This document shows, piece by piece, positions 24,201 to 35,000 of a stretch of DNA of 64,000 bases (positions within the stretch are counted from its first letter, which is position 1; every line of letters starts with the position of its first letter). The DNA comes from Paraphaeosphaeria minitans. Its lineage: Eukaryota; Ascomycota; Dothideomycetes; Pleosporales; Didymosphaeriaceae. The notes beneath the pieces are model-generated. The model did no database searches. It was not told where the DNA came from and was given only the letters and a program-made list of their open reading frames with translations. Both the position numbers and the translations under genes were made by a program. The stretch covers positions 206,001 through 270,000 of the forward strand of contig WJXW01000012.1 of assembly GCA_015832175.1 (NCBI GenBank), in the 5' to 3' direction.

Positions 24201-27200
24201 CTATAGTTCCTATGTACTGTTTTTAGTTGCGCAATAGTATAGTTTAACCTATATATAGCGTAGTTTTAGAGGTCTATTTTTAAGCTCTAGAATAATGTCT
24301 CTTTCTTTAATACTCTTAATCTTATATAGTTCTTACTATCCTTTCTTTTCTCTCTAGGCTATAACTTCTAAGCCTAGTAGGAGTGTAAGGGTTCTATGTG
24401 ATAATAGGCTATTCCTAGTGTTAATTATATAAGTAACTTTAACTTTAGCTCTATCCTTTTTAAGTATTTTTATTACTTTCTAAACTGTATTAGCTTAGGC
24501 GATTAGTTCTAGTAAGGGTGGAGAGTCCTTATTAATCCTTAGGTAGGCACCAAAGACTAGGAGGGTAGGTACTATGCTATTAGGCCTAGCTATGTTATTT
24601 AGTGCCTTTACTACTATCTGTAGCACTATCTTATTATTTATATAACTATTAATCTTAGCTCTTAAAATATTATACACTTAGCGTAGTAGTGCATATACTC
24701 TTTTAATCTTACTTACAGCCTAGTGTGCCTCTACTAGCATTTACCTATATTCTACCCTAACTATCTTCGCATGATTCTAAAACTCGTTAGAAGCGAAGTT
24801 AGTTCCTGGGTTATAGATAATATAATCTAGTGGGTCTTAGTATATATTAATCTAGCATCTTATTAAGGCATCCTAGGTATCTTATATAGTTATTAATCTT
24901 AAGAATTAGGCTGCCTAAAATAATGTGTCTACATTAATAACGTACAGGATATCCCTTTTACTAATTTATATAATATTAATAATAATTTTATAGTTAAAGT
25001 ATAAATTATTTTAGATAGAGAACTTAAAGCGTCTTAGCACTTAGTTATATAACTAGTAGTAGTAATAGAACTTCTTTACTTCTTCTAGTACAGAGCTTTC
25101 TACTTTATGCCCTACCTAAGTAAGAAGCTTATATAGTCTTTCTATTTAGGGGTGTCTAAAATAGCAGTGTAGGCGTTAGAGTTCTGTCTTTATAAAGAAG
25201 AGAGCTAATTCCTTATTACTAAGGTTAAAGAAGGGGTAACCTCACTTTTATATAACTAGGACTATTATACTATCCCTTTGTATAATAACATTTAGGATGT
25301 TATTAAAGTATACCCTAAGTCTATTAGTATCTACTAGTAATAGCAGGAATAGTGTTAGGGAGTTAAGGATATAGTAGGTTACTGTTCCTATAGGGTTAGT
25401 AATTCGTACAGTGCCTAGAAATGTCTAGGAACCTTGTCCTCTAAAGCTAATATTAGTAGATCCTAGTAACTAGTCTACTTTAGTAGTTAGGTTTTTGTGT
25501 AAGTAAGCAGTAAGCTAGTCCTTTCCTACTATAGATACTTATACAGCGCCTATGTCCTAGAGTTCTCTTTAGTACTTTGTATAATACTAACTAGCTAGAG
25601 TAAATAGTTATGTAGGTTTCTCTGTATTCTTATTATCCTTACTATGTTAGATGTCTTCGCTAGTTATATAATAAAGGTAGGCAGTAGAAGTAAAGTATAA
25701 AGTAGCTTTTTATACTTCTTCTTTATTACTCTATTAGTTTTATTTATCTTCCTCCTCTTTTGTGTAATAGTCTTCTTCCTCTAGCTCTCCTTTAAAGTTA
25801 AGAATATATGCTTATACATCTATAGTAGAGGGTTTATGTTTGTAGAAGTTAGCGTACAATAATATATATTACTTTCTAGCTCGCTAGGTATCCCTTAGTA
25901 GATAGTTAGTAGACTAGTATCCTTCTTTATAATATATAAAGTATTTCTACTTTGTGTAAGAGCTTAAACTTCTAAAGTTACCCCTTCCTTTTAGTCTAAA
26001 GGTTAATCTGCCTCTAGAGGGGCTAGATCCTCTTATATAATTAGGATTATTATATTATTAATTAGTATAGTACACCTCTTTACTATCTTAGAAGAACTAT
26101 AACTTCTTCTTATCTTTAGTAACTTAGAGTAACGTATAAAGGTTGCTAAGTAAGCCTTCTACTATATTTTTAGGGTTAAATATAGCTTATTTAAGGTTAG
26201 GATAGCTGTAGCATACTTATATAATAGTAGTGTATAGTTGTAATTTACTACTAAAGCCTTGTCTAAGAGCCCTTTAGGCTAAGGTAAGCTTATTAATTAT
26301 TACTTCTAGGGCCTTATATAATATAGTAGCTAGATTATCCCTTTTATAGCATTTAAAGGTAAAAGTAGTCTAGTCTATCTAGTACTAATTATAATTAACA
26401 CTAGTGTTAAAGTGCCTATTTAGTCTATTATATAATTTATCCTATAGAAGTCCTAGTCTAATGTTGTATAGGTAGTAGGTACTTACACAATTAGAAAGGA
26501 TTCCTAGGAAAATGTTTATATACTAGTCCTATAGTATGCCTAGCCTATAGTATAGTTCTTTAAAGACTTTTACCTTATCTGCTAAGATATTATATAGCCT
26601 ACTAGTGTAGTTATTCTCTTTACTCTAAGCCTTCTAAAAGAGAATAATCTTATTTAGCTAAATATAAGCATAATCTTCTAGTTGTTAAGGAGACTAGGAG
26701 TGTCTAGCCTCTTTGTATAATATAGTTTGTTAGGCAAAAGTAGTCTAGGTTTTAGGCTACTGCTATTAGTGTGGCTCTATATATAGTGTCTCTGTCCTCG
26801 CACGTATAGGGATAGGCCCTAGCTATGCTCTATGTATATATATATTGCCTATAAATAGTGTAGGTTGCATTATTAGGATTGTGCGAAGCGGTTTAGGTTA
26901 TAGTTACAGAGTTATTATACAAAGGGTCTATAGCTTATAGTTAAGCTATAATAGTTTAAAGAGTTTCTTTACATAGGTGTCTTTTATTATAGAATTAGTA
27001 GCGACAAAGCTTTCTTTTATAAGAAAAGCAATAAGCTCTCTTTTTACTATATAACTAATCTTATTAAAAGTTCTCTCCTTCTAGTTGTTAAAATCTTTAG
27101 TAAAAGAAGAGATTACTTCTTTACCTTTAAGGCTGCTTACGCAATATTGCGCGATTATGTATACTATATAAGTGTTTAGCTATTTTAGAGAAGGGGGTAG

Positions 27201-27300
27201 GTGGCTGTGTAGATTTACTCTATTTACCTAGTACTTTTGTGCGATCTCTCCTCTTAAGGTAATAGCCTTAATATTTATTACTTCCTCTACTTATTAAAGC
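21300..27300 (-). pseudogene. copia gag-pol remnant
   Basis: The minus-strand translation is clearest in two places. Integrase (about 24,420-25,200) has the start of the GAG-pre/integrase zinc region (LHCYFRHP..ERLYKLL) and a core with an NPGTNFASNEF stretch. RNase H (about 22,440-23,060) has an ELY-like segment, VCTNSKSLYKCLVRLG (Asp to Asn in TDSK) and a DNPTNTYIKK end equivalent to NPADAxTK. Reverse transcriptase should occupy about 23,060-24,250. A 60-codon open stretch at 24,495-24,677 is the surviving C-terminal part of the integrase region. Stops and missing ATGs make the element inactive. Confidence 0.85.
21601..21615 (+). repeat. (AC)n microsatellite
   Basis: About seven uninterrupted AC units lie in the 3' part of the full-length copia element, following a TATATA run. 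It is notable because CpA is otherwise depleted around it. Confidence 0.9.
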
Positions 27301-27500
27301 TATATTGCTTTAGCTTTATTTTTCTGCTAAAGAGGCAGTATTAATTATTGCGTAACGTCTTTAGGTTATAGTTTCTTTAAGAAGTCTCCTAGTCTTAAGG
27401 CTATGTTATTATTATCTTTTTTAGTTATGCGACGTGTCTGCGTTTAGTTATTACTAGTTTAATTATGCGACGTGTTTTTTAGGGTTATGAATGTGCTTAC

Positions 27501-27730
27501 TATCTCCTTTCTTTTCTATAGAATAGCTTAGACTAGATTGTGCGACTCTTTATAGATGTGCGCGCTTTATTTCTACTTGTTATATAATCTAAAATTTAAT
27601 CTCTAGTAAAGGTATTATCTCCTTTCTTTTCTGTAGAATAGCTTAGACTAGATTATGTAACTCTTTATAGATATGTACACTTTGTTTCTGCTTATTATAT
27701 AATCCAAAATTTAATCTCTAGTAAAGGTAA
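27501..27730 (-). repeat. 115-bp tandem duplication in copia 5' leader
   Basis: 27,501-27,615 is repeated at 27,616-27,730 with about a dozen differences, mostly RIP-type transitions. The short copy at 17,937-20,010 has the unit once, so the duplication arose in this copy or its parent. Confidence 0.9.
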
Positions 27731-27818
27731 TAATACAGAGCCTATATATCTAGCTTATAGGGCGCTCTGTCTTTAGACCTTGCTAGTTTACAGTTAATTA
27801 GAATTAACTACTAATTAG

Positions 27819-28056
27819 TGTTAGTTTGGCTTAATCTGCAATTAAGTATTTAAGGGTTAATAGTATACTATTATGTAAAGGGTAAGAAGTAGGTTTAATT
27901 AATTACGTCTTGTCTATTGTATAAAGGGGCACTAAGGGCTTTATGAAGTCTCTGCCTCTTAGCGCTGACCTAAGTAGTGGGTCCTTGTGCGGGTCCCTAC
28001 AGGTAGGCAGGCCCCCACTTCACCTAGTGCTACTTATATAATAAACTGTACGGACA
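27819..28056 (-). repeat. 5' LTR of full-length copia
   Basis: 238 bp. The forward strand runs from TGTTAGTTTGGC to TACGGACA. It is followed by the TAGTC target duplication. Confidence 0.94.
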
Positions 28057-28061
28057 TAGTC

Positions 28062-30650
28062 TATATTAAAATCTAATACTTTTACTCTCTTTAAAATAAC
28101 TACTTTTAGTAAATTACCTCTTGTTTATATAGGTGGTATAATAGCCTATTAGAGTTTCTTCTTCTACTCTGCCCCTCTAGTTCTTATAAGGCTATCTTTA
28201 ACTTCTAAGCTAGAATTACTGTGCTCTTTCCTCTCTTTAACCTTTTAATAGTGTAGTAGTTGTAGCAGCTTTAGTAGTAGGGTCTAAGAGTTAATTAGTA
28301 GGTCTTTAGGCATAATTCTTATCTTTCTTCTTAGTACCTATGCTTTATTATCTAAGGTGTGCTAGTAGAAGCGCTTAAAGTAGTTACTATACGTAGTATA
28401 CTAGAATATAGCTCTATTAAGCTCTTCTGGTTAGTAATATAACTAGTTAGAGTAGTTAATAGAGATTTAGTAAAGGTCTAGCTAGCGATTCCTTATCTTT
28501 ATAGCTCTTAACTTATCTATAGCCCTAATTAAATCTTAAACTAGCACTAGGTCTCCTTTATAAAAGTCTTATTAATAGGCCTTACTAAAATCCTATTTCT
28601 CTACTCCCTTAAGGCGTATTCTTCTTAACCTAGATAGTGCCTCTAAAAGTTTATTACCTCTCTATTCTAACTACTTAGTCCTTAGGGTAAGTAGATCTAA
28701 TTAGTTTTCTACCTCTAACTATAGTAGGGTCTACTAGCTTTTAATCGCCAGCTTAATAGGTAATATAGGTTAAATACTAGTTATTATCTCTATAGGTGCT
28801 AACCCTGTGCTTTATTAAATTAAAACCCTCTTAGCCTATACTACTCTAGGTAAATTATACTCTTAATTATTTTCTAGCTTTATAAGTGCTATAATAAGTA
28901 ATTAGTAACCTTATTTAACTAGTCCTTAAGCCTTAGAGTTATAGGAGGAAGCTTAGATATAGTGTATTCTATAGTGTCTAGCTAGTGCTTTAACTACTAA
29001 TTTGTTTTTAGGCTTCCTATCTACACTTAGTTAAGGAAACACCCCCTACCTATAGATAATATCCTTATAGAGGAACTTTGTAACACTTTCTAAATCTACT
29101 CTAATAAGCGCTCTAGCTTTAGGCTATCCTAAGGCGTATTCCCTAGTAATAACAAAGAAGGATTTCTAATGCTTACTTATAGGTATATAGGTAATATTAA
29201 TAGTTTATTATTTAAATAAGGTCCTAGGGTTACTAATCTTAAGGCTTAACTCTATCTAATTACCTTATTTAGTAGTATAGATAGCATATTTCTTTAGCTT
29301 AGTTTAAATTGTCTTAAACTAGCTCTTCTACTAGAACTAAGACTAGATCGCAGTATTTGTAGCCTAGATTCTTTTATAGTAGAGGTGCTAGTAGACCTCC
29401 TAAATAAGTGCCTTTTAAACATCTAGGTTATTAATTATCCTTTAGATAGTAAGATTTAGAATTAACTTTTTAAAAAGTAGGTTTACTTTTACGAAAAAGG
29501 TTTAGGCGTTCTTTATCTATAAAAGGTGCCTTTTCTAGGGTATTAGCCTATTAGGTCTTTTTCTAAATAGTAAGAACCTTACTATCTCTTCTAATTCTTC
29601 TAAAAAGTCTTCGCTAAGGATCTAGGCCTCTTACAAAGTAAACACTAAGCTATTATTATGCTTTTCTACTATATAGTCTATAAAGGGACCTAGGTTTTCT
29701 TCTAATTCTTCTGGCGCCATTTATCCTTTTAGTTAGGGGTACCTTAATAATCTATTAGTAATAATATTATGTTTTCCTAGTCTATAGATCATTTTAAAGT
29801 CTTATAGAAGTATTATACCTAGCTATTAGTTTATAACTAATCTAGAGAGGTTAGTAGAAGACTAGTTAAGCTGTAAAATTAGAGTAGCTGCATCTATTTT
29901 AATAATAAATTAGGTCCTATATAGGTATAGTATAAACTTCTTTAGTGTCTATACTACCGCTTTGCATTTAAGCTTAGTTAAGTGCTACTTTAATTCTACT
30001 TTAGACTATAGTATACTCTTAAACTGTACTAGGTGGCCCTTTCTATCTTTTTCTACTTACCTAATATAGGCTCCTCCTCCTTATAAACTTATGTCTATAC
30101 AGATAAAGGTCTGCCTTTTTAATTTATAATTAAGAGTTATTAGAACTAGTGTAGTAGTAATACTCTCCTTTAGAATATTTATTAATTAGCGCTTAAGATC
30201 TCCCTACTTCCATTCTTAGCCTTTTCTACTAAGTATATCTAAAGGTTTTACTTTAATAGAAAAGTAGAAGATCTATTAGTAATAGTAAATATAAATTCTA
30301 ATAAACTATTAGACTTCTCCTTAATTTGTGCATTCTTTCTAGTATAAAATCTTGGCCACTTTCTTATTTTAGGGTAATTAGCTATTAGGTGATAGCTTAT
30401 ATTGTATAATTTCTATTTAGTTTACTCCCTAGAAGGATTTTATTCTTAATATAGTAGTATAGGCCCTCTCTAGGTTAGTAAGTACCCTATTTAGCTGTAT
30501 AATATGTTCGAGCACAAATTAGTGTACCCTAGAAAGGGTTTCTTCGTCCCTATAGGTTAACTTTAGTCCTACCAATATAATATTATTAATAAAGGGTAAA
30601 GTATTAGGGAAATACCTCTAAAGGATTGTTAATATAGCTCTCTAAAAAAC
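28062..30650 (-). mobile_element. RIP-damaged Ty3/gypsy fragment (third type), minus strand
   Basis: It is interrupted on the left by the full-length copia (target duplication at 28,057) and on the right by the inverted arm starting at 30,651, so the element lost its 5' half. It belongs to a gypsy type different from the two chromovirus groups to the left, judging by the RT-RNase H junction. Confidence 0.82.
28400..30650 (-). pseudogene. gypsy pol remnant: RT end, RNase H, integrase
   Basis: The minus strand gives the end of reverse transcriptase (about 30,380-30,640; FINNIILVG replaces FVDDI). RNase H follows at about 29,720-30,250, with ICIDISLQGGGAY equivalent to TDAS..GGG and an RLGKHNIITNRLLRYP segment equivalent to PGKxNVVADALSR. 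Integrase is at about 28,500-29,300, with GVFPQLSVDRKPKNK and HYRIHYIQASSYNSKAQGLV, matching the DxGPEN and YHPQxxGxVE regions of the core. It has many TAG/TAA stops and no intact frame. Confidence 0.82.
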
Positions 30651-31592
30651 TGTTAAATCTAAGAGGGTAGCTAGTCCTAAAGGTTAAGGTTAGTTCTCGG
30701 GCAGGAGTACTTACAGAAGGTAGAAGGTCTTATTAATACAATAGTATCTTGCAAAGTGTAACAAGTTAATAATTTAGTCTACTAGAATCTAAATAATAAA
30801 TTAATAAATAGATTAAACACAAGTATAGAGAGCCTATCCTCGCGTTCCTATATACTTTAAGCGATTAGTGGACTAATCGCTCTAATTAAACTAAGTAAGC
30901 ACTAATTAGTTACTTAGTATATTAAGTGCTTAGTCTAATTAGTTATCTTAGCGCTCTAATTACACTAATTAGGTTATATAACCTCCTGTGCTGTGCCGCT
31001 CAAATAATAAATATAGATATATATAAAGATCCTAAAAAGCCTAGCCTTAAGATCTTAATATTATTTCCCTCCTTACTAGAATTTGTCTTTAAATTATATA
31101 ACTGTGTCTTATGCCTAGTTATAACTAGAGCTTATCCTACGTTATAAGTAGTATTAGCTTACTTATATTATACCTAAATAACCTTCTAAGTCTAGCACTA
31201 CTTATTACTATTATTTAACTAATTTTATTAACTCCTTTAGCAAAGTTATAGTTAAGAAATGCTTAACATGCATAAAACACAACTGTGTTTATAGAATTTA
31301 TGTTAAGTCTAGAAAATATAGGGAATATATTTACTAAGGTTAGCGTTGTAATATACGCGTTTTAGAGTCTAAGTTTAAGCGTTTATTAGTAAAGAAAGAA
31401 AAATTACATATATAGATAAAAAAATTAAAAAAACGTAGGAGGCTGCGTTTAAAACCTATAAGGAGGCGTTAGAGAAATTATAGGTTATACGTACACATAA
31501 AGATTAGTTGCGTTAATAAATAGACTTACTAGATAAACGTACTAAAGATGCGATAGCAGTTAAGAAAAAGAATATTAAAGAGGCTAAATCTT
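30651..31592 (-). repeat. left inverted arm (942 bp)
   Basis: The reverse complement matches 37,354-38,299 (946 bp) end to end. The outer edge reads TGTTAAATCT, the complement of an LTR end GGATTTAACA. The arm therefore looks like the 3' end (antisense ORF plus LTR) of a second, minus-strand copy of the element at 31,640-38,299. It contains a perfect 10-bp-arm palindrome at 30,860-30,881 (AGCGATTAGT-GG-ACTAATCGCT). Confidence 0.88.
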
Positions 31593-31620
31593 ATTATTAC
31601 GTACCAGATAACAATGTGGG
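31180..31620 (+). pseudogene. decayed Zn(II)2Cys6-like/coiled-coil ORF in left arm
   Basis: In the frame beginning near 31,220 (NFINSFSKVIVKKC) the positions of Cys, or of Tyr TAT where TGT would be expected before RIP, fall at 31,260, 31,269, 31,290, 31,317, 31,326 and 31,347. That is C-x2-C-x6-C-x8-C-x2-C-x6-C, the spacing of fungal binuclear zinc clusters. A charged helical stretch follows (EALEKL, DQLRQQIDLLDKR, then DAIAVKKKNIKEA). In-frame TAG/TAA codons interrupt it. Relative to the gypsy element whose LTR it adjoins, the ORF is antisense to pol. A Gag-associated or regulatory role is possible but not shown. Confidence 0.55.
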
Positions 31621-31639
31621 ACTTAGGCGCTTATAAAGG

Positions 31640-32004
31640 TGTAATAGAACAGTAACAGGGTTACAAATATAACAAAGAGACGCTAAGCAACTTAGATTAG
31701 GTTATATAATATACTTAGTTGCTTAGTAGCACTAAGTAGTAGAGCAGGTCACGTAATGTGCTTAGTCGCTTAGTAACACTAAGCATTAGAGCAGCCCTAT
31801 TATATAGGAACATAAGGATAGACCTCTATACTTATGTTTAATCTATTTATTAATCTATTGTTTAGATTCTAGCAGACTAAATTATTAACTTATTACACTT
31901 CGCAAGATACTATTATATTAATAAGACCTTCTACCTTCTATAAGTACTCCTGCCTAAGAACTAACCTTAACCCTTTAGGACTAGCTACCCTATTAGATTT
32001 AATA
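31640..32004 (+). repeat. 5' LTR-like end of chromovirus
   Basis: 365 bp with TG...(C)A-type ends. The U3 part holds two imperfect 35-bp direct repeats (31,712-31,746 and 31,759-31,794; core GCTTAGT-GCTTAGTA-CACTAAG). The last 190 bp equal the end of the right LTR at 38,110-38,299. Confidence 0.75.
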
Positions 32005-32009
32005 TCTTA

Positions 32010-35000
32010 AACACCCTTAATATAAGTACTTTATAAACTCCTACCTCTTCTACAGCTTTAGGTGCTGCTAAGATTACTCTTATAAAGGATAGTAGTAAGG
32101 CGCATAAACCTAATCTCTACTTTAGTAAATAATTTTAAACTAACGTCTAAATTCTCTAGTTAGACCTCTACTTCTTTAACTTAGATAAACCCCTTAAAAA
32201 CAAAAAGAAGGTTATCTTCGCAGTAATATATATATAAAGAGATATAGAATTATAGATCTATCTCTACCTTAAAAAGTACCTAGGAATGGACTATAATAAT
32301 AATAACAATAACTACGCAGACAACTATACTAATACAGTTAATATTATTAAGAATTATAATAACTTTAAAAAATGCCTTAAACAACTCTTTAGAATTACTA
32401 ATAAGGACTCTATTATAAAAGTAAAGATTTAGACTATAATTTAAAAATAATTAGTAGCTAAGTATACAGCTAAGTTTTGCAGATACGCTATATAACTTAA
32501 CTAGGACAATAAATCTCTTTAGAATATGTATAAATAAGGACTTAAATAGAAACTACGTAAAGAACTCTTACGTAGTAGTACATAAATTACTAACCTTAAA
32601 GAACTGTACAAAGAAACTATTAGGATTAACAAAGAGTGATTTTTACTACAACAGGAGCTCTACTAAAATCCTAGGGCAATAAGCTTTAGATAACTAGCAA
32701 AAATAGTTTATAAGAACCCTGTTAGAATTGTCTAAAAGTAACAGCTAAGGAACTACTAGAGATATAAACTAATAGAAGATATCTAGTTTAACTACATAAG
32801 TAAAGGAAAAAGAGGAAGGATAGGCCCTAAGTAGCCTAATAAACGCGTCTCTAATAGAAGTTAATAACTAATAACTAAAACCTATAAATACTTTATATAT
32901 AGTAAACTAGGCTATATAGCTAGGAACTATAGATTAAAGAATAAAGTCTATTAAACTAAGTTAAATGTACTAACTATTAAGGACTAAGAACCTAATAAGG
33001 AATAGGAAGTTATTATAACACTATTTAGTTACTAATACGTTACACTAGAGTAAAGTAAGTAATTAGGTTTACTTAACTTATAACTATATAAAGATCTAGA
33101 AGATAACTCTAATATATACTACAACGTAAAAGACGTAGAAGAGATACTAAGATCTCCTACTCCTTACCTATAAAGTAGGTAGGAAGAAGACAACCCTATA
33201 TCACCTAAGTATAAACTAAATGTTTAGAATTACATAGAACCCTACTAGGCACTAAAAGGAATGCAACCTTATAAAAATAAGAAGTTAGACTACATACTAA
33301 AGTACTACCTAGACCACTAAAATCCTATATACTAATTCTATATATAGACGCATTGCGAAGAACTAATATATACACAATATAAGGTAGAGAAAAAGAAGAA
33401 TAAGAAATAACCTAGAAAGAAACTGCGCTATAAATAGATATAGATAGACTGCCCTATCGCAGCTTACAATAAACACTTCTAGAATAAATAATAAGTAAAA
33501 TACTTTCTTTACTTTATACTAAAAGGCAATAAATACTACAACATACTTATTAATAGAGACTATATATAACTATACTAGTATACGTATCTAAACTAAGACT
33601 GTAAATACTACTATATAGCTAAACGTTTAGACAGCTTTATAAACTACCCTATATAAGAAGTAACAATAGAGCTACTAATTTAACTAGTATATAGGAATAG
33701 TAAAGACTGCGAGAGGAAAAACAGAAGAATATCCTTATAGGAAGAAGAAGAAGATAATCTACACAAGCTATATACTTAAGAATAATAATAGAAGTAGATA
33801 CTTAAAAACGTATACTAGGCACTAGAACTTAACTATAACCTATATAAATAGATATCTTTTTTAGGCCTAAACTTAGATAAGAAAACGCCTTTATTAAATT
33901 AAATACTATAGTAAGTATAGTATTAGTTAAGCTACTAGTATAGCTTAAAGAAATATAGGATTAAGCTCTTATAGACTTAGGAGTAGGAAAGAACTTTATA
34001 TCTTATTAGATAGTAAGACAAGTAGGACTTATAATATTAGAGAAAAAAGTACCCTATATTATCTATATTACAAATAGATCCCTAATGCCTAAGACACCTT
34101 AGATATACTAGGAGGTTACTACTATAATAATAGTCTAAGAATATAGAGAGAAACTTACCTTAGATATCTTACTAGAATCTAAGTATAAGTTAGTCTTAGA
34201 ATTATCTTAGTTAACAATATATAACCCGCAGATTAACTAGGGTACAAAGAAAATATTGTTTAAACGCTGTAATTATGTATTATAAGCAAAGCCTATATAT
34301 TAACTAAAAATAATAGTAGATAAGGGAGTTATTAATAATATAATACTGTAATAGATAGTTAAAAAATAGAAGCACACCTTAGTAGACGCTAGTAGGAACC
34401 ACTAGGTTAAGAAGTGTAAGAAGGAGAATAATAGTACACTCCTTACTTTACTAAGAGAGTATAGGAAATAGATATATATATTTATAGAAAAGGAAGGAAA
34501 AGTAAACCTACTAGAATATTAACCCTAGAATCTTATAATAGACCTAGAAGAAGGGAAGACGCCACCCTTTAGACCACTATATAGTAAGACAGAAGAAGAA
34601 CTCCTTAAAGAACGTAATTTTATTAAGATAAACCTTAAGAAAGGATACATATAACTATTAAAGTCACTAGTAATAAGCCCTTTTATGTTTATTAAGAAAA
34701 AGGATAGATTAGACAGACTATGCGTTAACTACTAATAACTTAATAATATAATAATAAAGAACTAATATCTACTACTAAATATTATAGAGTTATAAGATTA
34801 ACTATCTTAAGCTAAGATATTTATAATAATAGATCTAAGAGACGGTTACTACCTTATATAAATTAAGAAAGGTAAAGATTAGAAAATAGCGTTTTAATTA
34901 CGCTATAGACTATTTAAATATAAGGTTATACCTTTTAGACTTACAAACGCACTAGCAGCTTTTATAGCACTTATTAATAATATACTTTACGAATATCTAG

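Larger units (their letters stand above)
20858..28056 (-). mobile_element. full-length Ty1/copia retrotransposon, 7.2 kb, minus strand
   Basis: It is bounded by 238-bp LTRs at 20,858-21,095 (3') and 27,819-28,056 (5'), with a 5-bp target duplication TAGTC at 20,853-20,857 and 28,057-28,061. The internal region of 6,723 bp carries gag-like, integrase, reverse transcriptase and RNase H regions in copia order on the minus strand. RIP is visible but lighter than in the gypsy elements nearby, and many CA and TG dinucleotides survive, suggesting a later insertion. It interrupts older repeat sequence that resumes at 28,062. Confidence 0.95.

Noticed and set aside
30926..31147. 73-codon plus-strand open stretch in the left arm
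   Set aside because: It lies in the LTR/leader part of the arm, has no recognisable domain, and the equivalent part of the right arm is not open.
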